DNA of 64,000 bases. Source: Populus alba (lineage: Eukaryota > Streptophyta > Magnoliopsida > Malpighiales > Salicaceae). The position numbers and the translations under genes are program-made. Where the stretch lies: positions 28,816,339 to 28,880,338 of the forward strand of contig NC_133284.1 in NCBI RefSeq assembly GCF_005239225.2, in the 5' to 3' direction. Numbering within the stretch: position 1 is the first letter of the stretch; every line of letters begins with the position of its first letter. Below the pieces are notes generated by a model that made no database searches, was not told where the DNA came from, and saw only the letters and a list, made by a program, of their open reading frames with translations. Below are positions 21,689-33,722 of the stretch, one piece after another.

Positions 21689-24430
21689 ATAATCAGTAAA
21701 AAAAGGGTTGTTAGCGACAATGGATTCATGGGGTTGAGAAGTTACGCCAAATGGGTTGGTAGGTTTCTGATAAGTGAGAGAAATTGGAGAAATGGATTCT
21801 AGAAGCATCTCCAAGGGACAAATGCTTTTTAGAAGAGACTTTTTCATGACCCGCGCTTTGTAGTCATGGATAAAAAAAAAAAATTGAATACATAAAAGAA
21901 TGCTTAGATGATGAAATTAATTGAAAAGAAGTAAAAAAAAAAAAACTTTATACTCTATTAATTAACTCGGCTAAATTGGATAATTTAATAATATGATAAT
22001 AAATATAAAAATAATGATAATAAATAAATTGTAAAAAAAATATTTGGTAACAATCAATTAAAATAAATGAGTTATCAATATCATACCCGGAAAAAAAAAT
22101 ATTGAAAATTCATTGTCACCTATGTTATGGATATTGTCAATTACAAAAAGAGTTTATTGAAATAGTTCAAACCTAATTGTAAAAGTCTAGACAACGATGT
22201 CAGAAGAAGTTGTATGTATCACTAGAGTAACATCTCTAAAAAGGAAACCGAACAAAACAAAATGAAGTGCGCACTTGATTATATTCAATAAATCAATTTT
22301 ATTTAATTCAAGAATAAAATTTATTTTAAAAAATAAATTTAATAAAAAAAACAACAAATAAAAATACTTGAAATAACCCAATTAAATAAATATAAAAAAG
22401 AATGATAAAAGCAAGGTCATAGAAGGCATGAGAAAAAAAAAAGGCTCAATCTCCAATTAAATAAATATTGAAGGATAAAATTAAAAAATCATTAGCTTAA
22501 AAAAAAATAAAATAAAATAAAAAGCAATCCTAGACAAACCTCAGGAAGCTGGATTAATTTTCAAAGTTTGCACCTTATAAAATCTTAAATGCGAGCTTAA
22601 CCAATAAACTCAAATCCAAACCAATTAAATATCAAAGAATAAAATCGAGTAAAAAATATACCAATTTTGAAAAACTTGCAAAGCAAAAAAAAAAAAGAAT
22701 CAAAAGAATAAGGATGGAATCTAAAAGGAAATAAATTTATGGAGGGTGGAATCAAAAAATAAATACAACTCTAAAAATTATCTTAGATTACAAAAAATAA
22801 TAATTAAAAGAATGAGGACCATATTTGACAAAAACAAATGATTGAGGATGATATTGAAACAAAAATTTAATTCAATGAATTATTTCAAAAAAAAATAACC
22901 AAAAAAACATGGACTAAATACAAAAAAAAAAAAAAAAAAAAAGAGAGAGAAGTTTAGAGGCTGACCTAAAAAATCGAGAGACAGGGTGCAAACACCAAGA
23001 AAAAAAGAAAAGAAAGAAGAAGAAAAAACAATTGTCAATGCCAAAACAAAGTATTCTAGGTGCGTGTGCCACATATCTATGTAGGAGACATTAAAAGGAA
23101 GTTGACACCACCCTGGAATGACCTTCTTGGCCGCTGGAATCAGCCATGCATGTTGTTTGAAAGACGGTAAAGTGGTTGATACACTAACACGTAGAGAACT
23201 TTTTTATATATCTCTTTTTATTTTATTTTTTTATTTTAAAGATCGAACCACCTCTATCAAATCTGGATAACAACAAAAAGATTTGTTGCACAATAACTAA
23301 AAAAATAAAATCTAAAGGCAAGTAGGTCTTTTAATTGTGCTTATAAAAATAAAAAGACAAAAGAAACCCCCATTGACAATTCAAATTCTCCCTAATTCTA
23401 AGGGTAATATAATAATTTCCCCATGTACAATAAAACAAAAGGACAAAAATACTCTTCTATAGAAAATAAACATATTATTTCCTTTTCTTTTGAGAGCATC
23501 AACATAACAAAGCAAGGAAAGTAAAATTTATATATTGTACCTAATCAAATTCAAAATGCCAAATGATCCTATTGCAAAGACGCCTCCAACCATTAGCCTA
23601 CACTTTTTTTATTGGTAAAATGGTAATTTTATTGTTCCCATCCATAATAAAATATGTATAGGTGAAGAATGAATTCACCCTCCCTTTAAGATTTTTTAAT
23701 AATTTGGTAATATGATTTTTTAAATAGTATAAATATTTTTTTATGTACATTCCAATGGTAAAATACCTTTTAGAATAGTCAATTGTATTTTTAATATATT
23801 TAATACACAATTATTTTAAAATTTTAATACGATCTGATTGACTTGACAAATCTAAAAAAACTCAAACAATTCATAATTAACTTAATATTAAATGATAAAA
23901 TTGAAAAAAAAATCAATTAAAAAGATAGTAAAAAAAACAATCTGATTCAACTCGGATGAACTTACAAAACCCATAATACAAGTCATGAAACCATTATCAT
24001 CTCATAGAAAGTAATATATATATATATATATATAACAAATCAATGAGAAAAAAAAAAAAAAAAACATTGTAATGAATAGCATTTTGTAAGATTTTATTAT
24101 TTTTTTCAATAATTATGCTGTTGTCAAGATTTTTCTATACAATATAATGTAAAAATCGTGATATGTTTATCTATAACTTGTATTAAAATAATTTATTTCA
24201 AACATTTTTTTTTTAACCTCGTAGTTTTTTATAATATCATCACTAATTTGTTTCCTTATGAATCTCTCGAAATTAATTCTTTCTTCTCTGAACATACCCT
24301 TTCCATTGTTTGTCGTGCATTCAGCCCATCACATCCCAAGGTTCGAACTCATGTTCAATTACACATCGTAAACACATTAAATTGTGTAAGAAACTATTAG
24401 CTTAACATGCAAGGTATAAGTTCCATTAAC
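21689..24430. other. AT-rich intergenic DNA with a dispersed A-rich repeat
   Basis: About 22440-23490 is A-rich on this strand, with phrases such as GATGAAATTG and ATTAAATCTTA that recur at 55480-56840. This looks like a dispersed repeat family, probably part of a non-coding transposon. Poly(A) and (TA) runs occur at about 22921-22942 and 24012-24033. No gene is supported. Confidence 0.45.
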
Positions 24431-24434
24431 AAAC

Positions 24435-24622
24435 AGGCGCGTGGCTCAGCGGTGGGAGGGAGCAGCTTTCCTTCTTTCGAACCTAGGTTTGAGTCCCAGT
24501 GGGAGTGGGACTGGAAATTTTGCTCCTTTCCTGTCTCTACTGAGTCCTTCCTGTGCGGTATGTCTGTACGCGGTGCGTGCCTTATGTTCAGTGGGCCATT
24601 AATCGTGGTGCACGTAATTAAC
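24435..24622 (+). mobile_element. tRNA-derived SINE, plus strand
   Basis: Box A TGGCTCAGCGG (24442-24452) and box B GGTTTGAGTCC (24486-24496) have the spacing of a tRNA-like polymerase III promoter. The 3' part (TTCAGTGGGCCATTAATCGT, then GGTGCACG) matches the 3' domain of the SINE at 10364-10508. The expected tail after this is missing, so the copy may be 3'-truncated. It is too diverged in the head to be a functional tRNA. Target duplications are not clear. Confidence 0.7.
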
Positions 24623-24674
24623 TAATTATCCATCACCATAAACCCATCTTTAAACACATTTTATCTTCCTGAGG

Positions 24675-25590
24675 CATGCTGTTAAAATTGTGATTTAACT
24701 TGTAAAATTTTATGATTTTATAAATAAATATGTATCTAATATATTAAATCGAACTAAAAATTTAAAATCAGTAAAATCATACTTTAATTTGTGCAAAATC
24801 GATAAATTTATTCTGATTTTACGAGTTTATTAAATTTATGATATGAACCAAGTTGGTTCAAATTTGACCTTAAAATATCTGTTGCCTAGTCTTGCAAGAT
24901 TAACCATATTTTTCAAACCGTATATTGAATGAAACTGAAATTTTACAGAAAAATATTATATATATGAAAATATATTGTGATAAATTTTTAGGTAAAATGA
25001 AGTTAGGGAACATAATATTTCATTGTATACTGTTTGGGACATATCTTAAGTTACTGGTGAAATTTTGCTTCGATTAAAGTTGGGATAAAAATAAGTCATC
25101 TGAAACTTTCCAACTATATATCATAAGCTCAATAATTCATCCAAACAAGAGAACGACATGTTTGAAATCAAGACTAAAATCTACCAAGAATATGCAAAAA
25201 TTAAAGATGCAAACTACATGGAAGAATTTTAACATGAAGACTTTTTTTTATTTATTCATTTTTAAATAATTGTTTTTTAATTTGAATTTTTTCTAGCGCA
25301 TTAGACATTGTTTAGAGGTTTATTTCATTATTGAATTTATATTAGTTAATTACTAATTTGAACTCATTAGCTTGCAACTCAAAAAAAGTCTATCAAGACT
25401 TATTGTGATGAAAACAACCATATTATCATTAGATTTATGTGTGTTTCCTTATCTTTTAGTGATTTTTCCTATATTAAAAAATTTTGTTTTGAAACTCATT
25501 ATTCATTGATTATAATATTATTGACTTATTTTATTATATTTTAATATAATTTAATTTCTTGACTAGAATTATCAATCTATAATTAGTTAA
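24675..25590 (-). repeat. Inverted single-unit copy of the 20 kb dispersed repeat
   Basis: Read on the minus strand, this segment follows 20030-20195, one repeat unit, and 21485-21688 in order. The start is matched by TGATAATTCTAGTCAA; shared interior includes CAATAAGTCTTGATAGAC and the end has AAAATTTTAC. It has a single unit where the left locus has two, so the single-unit form is likely ancestral. Confidence 0.7.
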
Positions 25591-26217
25591 AAACAGGACT
25601 ATCAGCCATTCAAGTTTGCCCAGCTCAATCAGAGCGAGGCTGGATGAGAAACAATCTGAATTTGAAGTTATAAATCCAATATACTGGTACATTATCCCAG
25701 CAGATAACAGCAAATCAACTGAAATTAACTCATCACTAGTCAATGCATTTCTACTAGCTTTTCTTTTGAGGAATTCTTTATATTACATGAAATGTCAACT
25801 GAAAGCTTGCATGTGCTAGCAGTGGACTGGTGATGAGTTAACTATCTATAATGAAGCTATAAATCGATAATAGATTGAGGTTAATTAACTATACATTAAA
25901 AAAAAAAAAAACATAATCAAAACACGCAGGCAACGGTAGAGCCAAAGATAAAATGTGTTGAAAGAAAAGAAAGAACTAATTTCGGCTATCAATGAAAATG
26001 TAATGATCTGTTCAATAAATATAAACAATACAAAAACTTCGTCAGATTAGCCATGCATTCTGCAGAAAATCTGGCAGGACATGCGAAGATGTCCCCACTT
26101 CAGGTTGGTTTTCTCTTTTAGTTTTCAGCTAGTCTACTGTTTACAGCATGCTTTGTATGTTTCTGTGCTCAGAAATAACACAATTAAGCTCCTGAATAAA
26201 TTTTTAAAAAAAAAAAC
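25591..26217. other. Intergenic DNA, including the 3' flank of the HSP20-like gene
   Basis: Balanced sequence with short open frames at 25616-25819 but no domain. The end nearest 26217 should contain the 3' UTR of the minus-strand gene. Confidence 0.35.
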
Positions 26218-26859
26218 TCACAAAGGCGGAACCCCATTTGTTGGAGCACTTGGTGGTCTGTATTTCATTACCGCCACTTCCAGGACACCATCATTCCGGA
26301 AATTAGGACAGAAGAGTCGAGGGTCAACAGGGCCGGGCAATTTAAAAGAAATGGTGAATGGTCCAGGTGGGCAGAGTTGCTGGACCCTCATCTGGAAGAC
26401 ACTAGATGAATCTTTCAGCATCCCAGCATCAACAGTTACCACACCTTTTATGTGAACAGTCCCATTATGCTGGATATCACATTTTAAATTACCTGGGAAA
26501 AAAAAAGGTGGACCAGGTAATTTCCTATATCACAAAACAACATGCGGCCACCATTCCTAAAAGCTTCGGCCTTAGAATTTAATAGTGCTTACTGCATTGC
26601 CAAATTCTTTTTAATGGAATAAATGTGGCTTAAGGAGCATGATGCTCAGCATAAGCCGCCGCAATTTAACATTTGAGGTAAGAAGCTTACTTTCATTTCT
26701 CCGAATGCCAGGCAGTGCAACACGGAAAAGATATGCATTTTCACTGACGCCAATGTCGACAAGACCAATTGGTGGTCCTGCACTACCTTCCTTTGCAGTT
26801 CCACTTAAAATCACTAATGGTTTCAATTTTGGTTGGCTGGCAGAATCACAAGCATCCAT
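26218..26859 (-). CDS. HSP20-like alpha-crystallin-domain protein (IDM2/IDM3 type), two exons
   Basis: Exons join(26218..26492, 26691..26859) on the minus strand give 147 residues. The junction GIRRNE-S-NLKCDIQHNG is in frame, with donor GTAAGC and acceptor TTCCCAG. Exon 1 holds GPPIGLVDIGVSENAYLFRV and exon 2 holds VQQLCPPGPFTISFKLPGPV and DPRLFCPNFRNDGVLEV, the strand order of an alpha-crystallin fold. This is the plant-specific group with Arabidopsis IDM2 and IDM3, nuclear proteins that act with a histone acetyltransferase in active DNA demethylation. Those proteins have longer N-termini; an exon upstream of 26859 could be missing from this model, since a CTAG acceptor lies just before the chosen ATG. 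Family assignment is firm, the specific role is inference. Confidence 0.8.
26493..26690 (-). other. Intron of the HSP20-like gene
   Basis: A 198-base intron with GT donor (GTAAGC) and AG acceptor (TTTTTCCCAG) on the minus strand. The phase is 1: one base of the serine codon lies in exon 1 and two in exon 2. Confidence 0.8.
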
Positions 26860-26869
26860 GCTGCCCCCC

Positions 26870-28865
26870 TAGATTCCTGTGACGCTCAAGTTCTCAGTAT
26901 CCACTTATTAACTCATGAACAGTAATGAAGGAGGAGTGCAAATTCCAATTGTGCATGCAGTTGTTTTCTATTCAGACAGATAAATGTACAATAAAAACAA
27001 CCATTGAAAATTTAAAGAACTTGCATTGTTTAGATGTAACTGATAGTACTTTTGGTAGCATCTAATAACAGGCCAAGTAACTTATAATGAAGTTAAAATT
27101 TGTTGCAACTTTTGCTTAAAGGGGGAGCGATAAAGGCAAAGGATCAGCAAAACAATTCAATTCGTAAGTGTTGCCAAGACTCAAAAAAACAGAGCATAGG
27201 GAACCAAAAAAGGAAATTCAGAAATGTGTGAGGATATATTTGTCTGAAATTTCTGAGTGAAGAAAATTAGTGAAAGATAAACAACAAATAGGTAAAAAGA
27301 TTTACAATTCAGTCTCTAAAGGAAACCTTAAATCCATAAGAGTAATCTAGCTCCAGAATGGCTGTTCCCAATCTGGACAGCTAGCACGCCAACCTTTACT
27401 TATTAAGACTAAAATATAAACCACTGGAACAAATATGCAAAGACACAGTATAGAGTAATTAAGTATTTTCATTTTTCAAAAGATAGCCAAACAATATTTC
27501 CAAGTTTCATGCTAAAAGAGGAATGGCAAGGGCCCAGACTCTGCATCATAATGGTTCAGCTAGTGCCGTCTAACGATGCAACTTGGAACAAGCATGAAAT
27601 AAAAGACACAACTAGTATGAAAGCATGGCTGATCTGGGCATCTCATAAACCAAAGTACTAATATTTTCAAATCCATTTGTTGTTCTATGAGAGTATGGTA
27701 TTCAGATGACAATATCATTGAAGATGACCAATGGAGAGCTTGCCATAGACACTCAATGACAATCACCAGATCACCAGAAAGCTTTAGGCCTGAAGATTAC
27801 AATGAAGCTTGCAGAAATGTACATGACACAGGTTGCTTATGTTTCCTACAGGCCACCTAAGAGATATTGATTTCCAAGAAAGAATGGAAGAGAAGATAAA
27901 AGACTCCTCCACTAAAAACAATCCAATTTCAAAACTATATCTGAAATATCTTACCCATGTCAATGACACCTAGAACAAGAATCCTTTATTCATGTTGCGT
28001 AGGTAATGGATTTTCAATTGATAGCTCATTTTGATAAAATAATCCTTGTTGCTTCTCAGTCATGCTTCCAATAAACACAGAATGAATAGAGACACGAAAA
28101 AAAATAAAAAACATGTTCGTTGAAGAATCTTAATTTAGATGGCATCTGATTAAGTAACCCTAACATCTTAGTTTCGAAGTGCCAGTAATTTAAAGAACCA
28201 AAAAGACTAAGCTGACATCCAGCATCTTTAAGAAGAGACACAAAAATAGCAATTATTTTTTTATGGTTAGGTGAAAGAATAAAACTGAAAACCCAAGATA
28301 AAACGCGAAAGAAACCCTAATTTGATTCGGAAGAGACATAATTAAGAAATGGATAACCACATGAGTTCTATTTCTTTCTTCCATTAATAACATGCTAGAA
28401 AACTAGAGCTTAAATTTCATGGAACTAACTAAGCAATAATTCCGCTTCTAAACAAACTACTTCATAATCACAAATTCACTCCTTTTCTGAATATATTCTT
28501 TTCATGTTCTAATTTTATCCATTGATTAGAACAAACCCTCATACCACCAAGACCGCAGCGCTTCAACACCCATCATAATCTTCTTCTAGATCAATCGAGC
28601 CAAGAAAAATAAACACAAACCCATTCAGCTTATATAAATAAAAAGCTTCAATGCACTTATTATACTACAAGATAAACACAAATGATTGTGCAACACGGAA
28701 AATTTCATGCGTGCGTGTGTGTGAAAATGGAAGATCTGGATGTATTCGTTGTTATAGCCGGGAGACTTTACCGTTAATATTCCGGTAGGTCGTCGACGGC
28801 TGTGGATAGCAGAGCTTTCCCTGTGACTATTGAGTTGAAGCGGTCACTGCGCAGCTAGCAGTATT
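26870..28865 (-). other. Upstream region of the HSP20-like gene, possibly containing a 5' intron
   Basis: About 2 kb of balanced sequence without long frames. The more GC-rich stretch near 28690-28860 could be a promoter or first non-coding exon. I found no further coding exon. Confidence 0.35.
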
Positions 28866-30600
28866 TTGGTCGTCTTCTTCAACTCCAGCATGGCATTAAA
28901 TATATATGGCCCAGAACAGATTAGAGGACGCCGCGTCGAAATGTGGGCTCCACTGTGTGTGTGTGTAATTGTTTCAAATATGTTTTTAGAAAATTTTGAT
29001 TTTTTTTTATTTTATATTAATTTTTTTATTATTTTATATCATTTTAATAAGTTAATATTAAAAATTAAAAAAATTAATATATTTTTAAATAAAAATATTT
29101 TACAAAATAACTATTACCAGTCTACCATAATATCATGTCAAGGATGAAAGCGCTTTTAATTTTTACTTTGGCATAATTTAGAAGTACAGTTGTATTATAT
29201 TTTTTAAAAAAAAATTAATTTTTAAAAAGAATTTTTTAAAATTTTTAATTATTAATATTAAAAATATTATTTTAATATATTTTCAGATAAAAATCATTTT
29301 AAATAATTCTAAAACACTAAATAAATTTGGTTACCTAATTATTAGATTAATCTACATGTTGAATAATAATGATAAAATGGAGGTTCATCACATCACAAGT
29401 ATTGTATAATGTACTAGTTACATGATCCGCGCGATGTCGCGAGTTAATTTTTTTTTTTATAAAAAATACCAAGAAAAGGCTAAGATTTAAAAATGTTAAA
29501 GTCTTTTTGCAAAACTATATCCAAGAATCTTGAGTTTTGTTGTAACACCTAACTCAAAAGTAATATTTATAATATTAATAATAACATTAAACTTGCACGA
29601 CCCAGTAGGTCTAGCTGCAATACCAGACCTAGTAGGTCTAGGATACAGGTCTGGCTGCAAGGTTGTGTCATAAAAGTGTGATAATTAAATAGAAAAAAAA
29701 ATAGAAAGAAAAGAAAAAAACTAATGAAAAAAGGAAAAAAAATCTAAATTAACTGGGTTAACCTTTTAAACCAAGTTAACTCGTCAAACCTTGGATTAAA
29801 TTGGAAAAAAAGTGACGGGTTAACCCAGAATTAACTGAGTTAACCCGTCAAACCAAGTTACGTGTCAAACCCGAGATCCGTGTCATAAAAGTCTGATAAC
29901 TAAATAGAAAAAAATTGAATATTAACAACCTAAACTAAACAAAAAAAATTAATTAAAAATAGAAAAAAAAAACAAAAACAAACAAAAAACATAAGTATGT
30001 TACTAATGAGAAAAAAAAAAATCTGAATCAACTAAGTTAACCCGTCAAATCAGGTTAACCCATCAAATCTGAAATTCGTGTCATGAAAGTTTGATAACTA
30101 AATAAAAACTCTAATGATTAACTTACATGCAGAGAGAGAGAGATTAAATAATCTCTGATAATTATTTTTATAAAAAAAAATCTTATTATAAAGAGATTAT
30201 TATATTATTTTTAACTACAACATCAACAATGTAATGCTGCCGAACATCATTTAACAGAATCTGGCAATCTTGAAAACTAATATATTTATTTATTTATTTA
30301 TTTTTTTTTTTTTTACAATTTATCTGTTCCTTGAACAAAAAGATTGGAGTCCAAAATCCTTTATGTATTTTGCAGTGTAACATCTCCCTAGACCCCTTTT
30401 AAGTTTCAAGTAATTAAGGGTTTATGTTACAAAACTCAGCGATTAAATTTGAGATTAATTCTGCTTCAAATTGAAGACCATTTTCTTTGAAAACACAAAA
30501 AAGATCGATGGTTTGTTCTAAATTAGTTTTTAAAAATTGTCCCTTTCTAGAAAATCAAAATGTAATGCTGAGAAACATATATAAATTAATATACAATCAA
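28866..30600. repeat. AT-rich dispersed and tandem repeats
   Basis: Between about 29640 and 30120 a unit starting TGTCATAAAAGTNTGATAA recurs at 29666, 29881 and 30079, about 200-215 bases apart, with GTTAACCCGTCAAAC between. An inverted relative lies near 46370-46480. Degenerate MITE-like AT-rich segments occur at about 28975-29110 and 29168-29330. No gene is seen. Confidence 0.55.
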
Positions 30601-31680
30601 CCGAAACCAAAATGGCTCAAGCAAAATTCAATGTTGTCTAAGATGTAATGAAAAAAAAACAACCTCGCAAAACATGTGAAGAATCCATTAAAACCAAGAA
30701 GAAGTAGAAAAAACACTAACTTTAAAAACACCGAATGAAAAGAAAATCAAAGAGCAATGAAATAAGCAGACAATTTTGATCACCAGTAACTAAATGAACA
30801 ACCTATGTGCACCGAAAAAACACATAACATTAAAAAGAGCAATTGAAAAGAAAGATAAAAAGCAATGAAATAACTTGGAAATTCTGATCACCAGGAGTCA
30901 AACAAAAAGCTACTAGAAACCAAGTGTTCTCTTGAATGCAATGAAAGAAGCAAACCTTAAAAGCAATTGAAAAGAGACCAAACATCCTGTGAGTTACAAT
31001 AAAATAAGATTAAGAAGCCATAAAAACCATAATAATTAAAAGAGAAAGAACGAACACACACCAATTAAAGAAGTTGCTGGAAAACAAAACTGGAGTTGAA
31101 GGCAACGAAGAATGCAAAAAAAAGAAAAGACTACGGAAAATTATCAAAGTATTTAAGGCACTATCGTGATCTCGCTTGTGCAAGTAAATTCTTTCCCACA
31201 AAAAAAAGACTAAATTGCAAAAAGCAAAGAAAAAACAATGTAAATTTTTAAAGCATTTAATACAAAAACATGATGATGTCGGTTTTGTAAGTTAAATATT
31301 TTCCAAGCTACAATGCTTTTAATAATATAATAATAACCAACAAAGACACAAAATTATCTGAAAGCAACAAAGAATGCAAGAAAAAAAAAGACTGCGGTAA
31401 ATTGCTAAAGCATTTAATGCACCATTATGATCTCGTCTGTGCATTTCCCACTGCAAATAAGAAGAAAAGACTCGTCTGGGAAAAAAAAAAAAAAAAAAAA
31501 AACAAAGACAAAGACAAAACAATGTATATTTACAAAGCATTTAATACATTAATATGATGATGTTACTTTTGTAAGTCAAATCAACTAGCTACAGCTCTTC
31601 TCATAATATAATACTAACTAACATAGAAAATCATTCTATGAGAAAATACAGCACTTACAAAGAAAATTGTTTTGTGGGGA
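30600..31680. repeat. A-rich array with an internal tandem duplication
   Basis: Two units of about 265-275 bases, near 31068-31341 and 31342-31620, share GCAACRAAGAATGCAA, GTGATCTCG-like, AAAACAATGTA and TGATGATGT in the same order. A shorter pair precedes them near 30740 and 30850 (AAGCAATGAAATAA and CTGATCACCAG). The units have diverged by indels and A-runs. It does not look like a classic satellite. Confidence 0.55.
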
Positions 31681-31999
31681 AAACACAGTACTTTCCCCAC
31701 GTGTTTTAGAGTTTTTTTTAACAAGGATTCGATCAAACAAAATAAAAAATTAAAGAGACTAAATAAAAATTTAGAAGAGCATAGCAAGGAATTAAGGATA
31801 AAACCCTTTTTAAATTCTTACTAAAAGAAAATGCATTAAATACATGTCCTCTATACGGGCCCGAGGCCTTGTACAATTGAGTGAGGCGAGGCCTGCGAGC
31901 AAATGGACATCTTCTAAAAGAGAAATCTGCCCTGATGCAAGCCCGTCACACTTTGATGAGTTCATCTAGCAAATCTTCAGCTCTTTAATTTACAACCGT

Positions 32000-32054
<55 letters not shown>

Positions 32055-32379
32055 CATTATGAAATGAAATGGAGAAAAAGCTGCAAGGAAAGCAAAAAAT
32101 GCTGCAGTTGTTGAGAAAATGTGGACAGCAGCAGAGATGCTCGGGGACAAGATCTGCATTCTGCTTCTTAGCCAATGTTCATGGATATAATTCTCAATTA
32201 TGATTGTTACAGATATTTTGTTTATCTGATCCAAGTACATTGTCGTCGTCGTCGTCATTTTTTATTTATTGGATTTGAATTTTTTTTTATTAGCCCTTTT
32301 ATTAAAACAAAATTTTTCTAGTTATCCTATGTTAAATTTCAAACATGTGGATATGTAAGAATTACTGGCTAATTGAATT
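31681..32379. other. Intergenic DNA with microsatellite
   Basis: A GC-richer patch at about 31850-31960 is of unknown origin. No gene is supported before the laccase pseudogene. Confidence 0.4.
32006..32051. repeat. (AG)23 microsatellite
   Basis: An uninterrupted run of 23 AG units. Confidence 0.93.
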
Positions 32380-33722
32380 TTTGTTTAGACATCTTCTTTA
32401 GCATAATTTTTGTCGCGGGCGGTGAATGTACATGGCTTGGCAGGGTATGCCCAGAATCGAAAGCTGTGCAGTGATTCTCAAGATCAATGAAACTCTGTAA
32501 TATATCACAAAACCTCCTCCACGTCTTCTTTTCCAGTGATTTCATCAGTAAACTTTTGAGAATGGCAAGCCAAAAACACAGAGAAATCCGATTGGAATGT
32601 TGGCGGGCAACTAGCAGTGCATCAACCAAATTCCTGCATCACACATTTCAATATAATATCCACTTTAAATTTAATATTCTACTACAAATAGTTTGAATAA
32701 ATGAAATGAATTGTGTCAATTAATCCCATCAAAAAATATTTTTCTCCGATTCACTTCTCAAATTATTTCAACCACTGAATTTATGGGATTCACAAGTAAA
32801 ATCTACTCTAGAATCAGTGAAAAATGTTCAAATAACAGCATGGAAAAGGAAAATGTGTGATGTGTTAATTATTATTACGAACCTGGATTGTCTGCACGAA
32901 AACGAATTGCCACCAACATTTTGCTTAGGGAAGATGATGAGGGGCCATAGACAGTAGCTCTAAGCCATGAAAAGTGAGTATGCCAGAAGAGAGTTCCTCT
33001 TTGTCCTGTAATAGTGAAGATGAACACATATGTCTGGTTTGTTTGAATAGGGCATTGTGTGATGCATCATGGCCCATCTGCCCATCCACTTTGAAGCTGT
33101 CGAATTCCATGCCTGTTTCCAATAATTTCATCATCAAAAACACGTCAACCATGAAGACCAATCACATAGATACGATTTAACCACATGTCATTGTTAGTTA
33201 ATTAATCGATAAATACAGTACCATAAGACAAAAACTTAGTAAAAGAAACAATCATATGTAATACAAGTACATGATCGATATATACAGAGTTCAATCCATA
33301 CCAATGGATGCTTATATTATTAGGAACATGATTGACCACCTTCACCACTAGACGGTCACCTTCTCTAGCAACTACGCGAGGCCCCACGAACATCCCATTA
33401 ACTGTCTCCATGCTCTTGGTGTGGCACAACTGGGTCACATTGCTCAGTTTTATCAGAAAGAAGATGAAAACAAATGTCCATTATATTAATTATAATCAAG
33501 CTAGCCAGACAAAAGCATATAGTTAAAAGCACCACAAGTTTAGATAAGTGTAAAATGCAAAGTATATATATATATGTATTTACGTTGAACTTGTAGTGCC
33601 TCGTAATGCCTGCATGCTTTGCACTGGCAACCTCAGGAAAGGCCCAGAGGCAGCTTATAGCAAAGAGTAATATTGCAGAAGAATTGTTGGTGATACAGGA
33701 GCTGAAGCACCCATGCTTAAAC
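32380..33722 (-). pseudogene. Laccase pseudogene with internal deletion
   Basis: Minus-strand exons of a plant laccase (multicopper oxidase that oxidises monolignols in the cell wall). About 33584-33722 holds a hydrophobic signal-peptide-like segment and KHAGITRHYKFN, with its ATG out of frame. About 33297-33440 reads [21 protein letters not shown] and ISIHWYG, where the copper-binding HWHG has become HWYG. About 32900-33112 reads GWADGP, a stop, then [14 protein letters not shown] and [11 protein letters not shown], and after GP changes frame and joins directly to [10 protein letters not shown] from near the C-terminus. The exon from 32633 down reads GIWLMHC and then a stop. The middle cupredoxin domain is gone. 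Several independent lesions make it non-functional. Confidence 0.88.

Noticed and set aside
24442..24496. A real tRNA gene
   Set aside because: Box A and box B are present, but the sequence cannot close an acceptor stem and continues into a SINE-type 3' domain.
28866..32360. A CRISPR-like array in the repeated A-rich DNA
   Set aside because: Units are long, diverged and unevenly spaced, there are no unique spacers of constant length, and the context is a plant genome.
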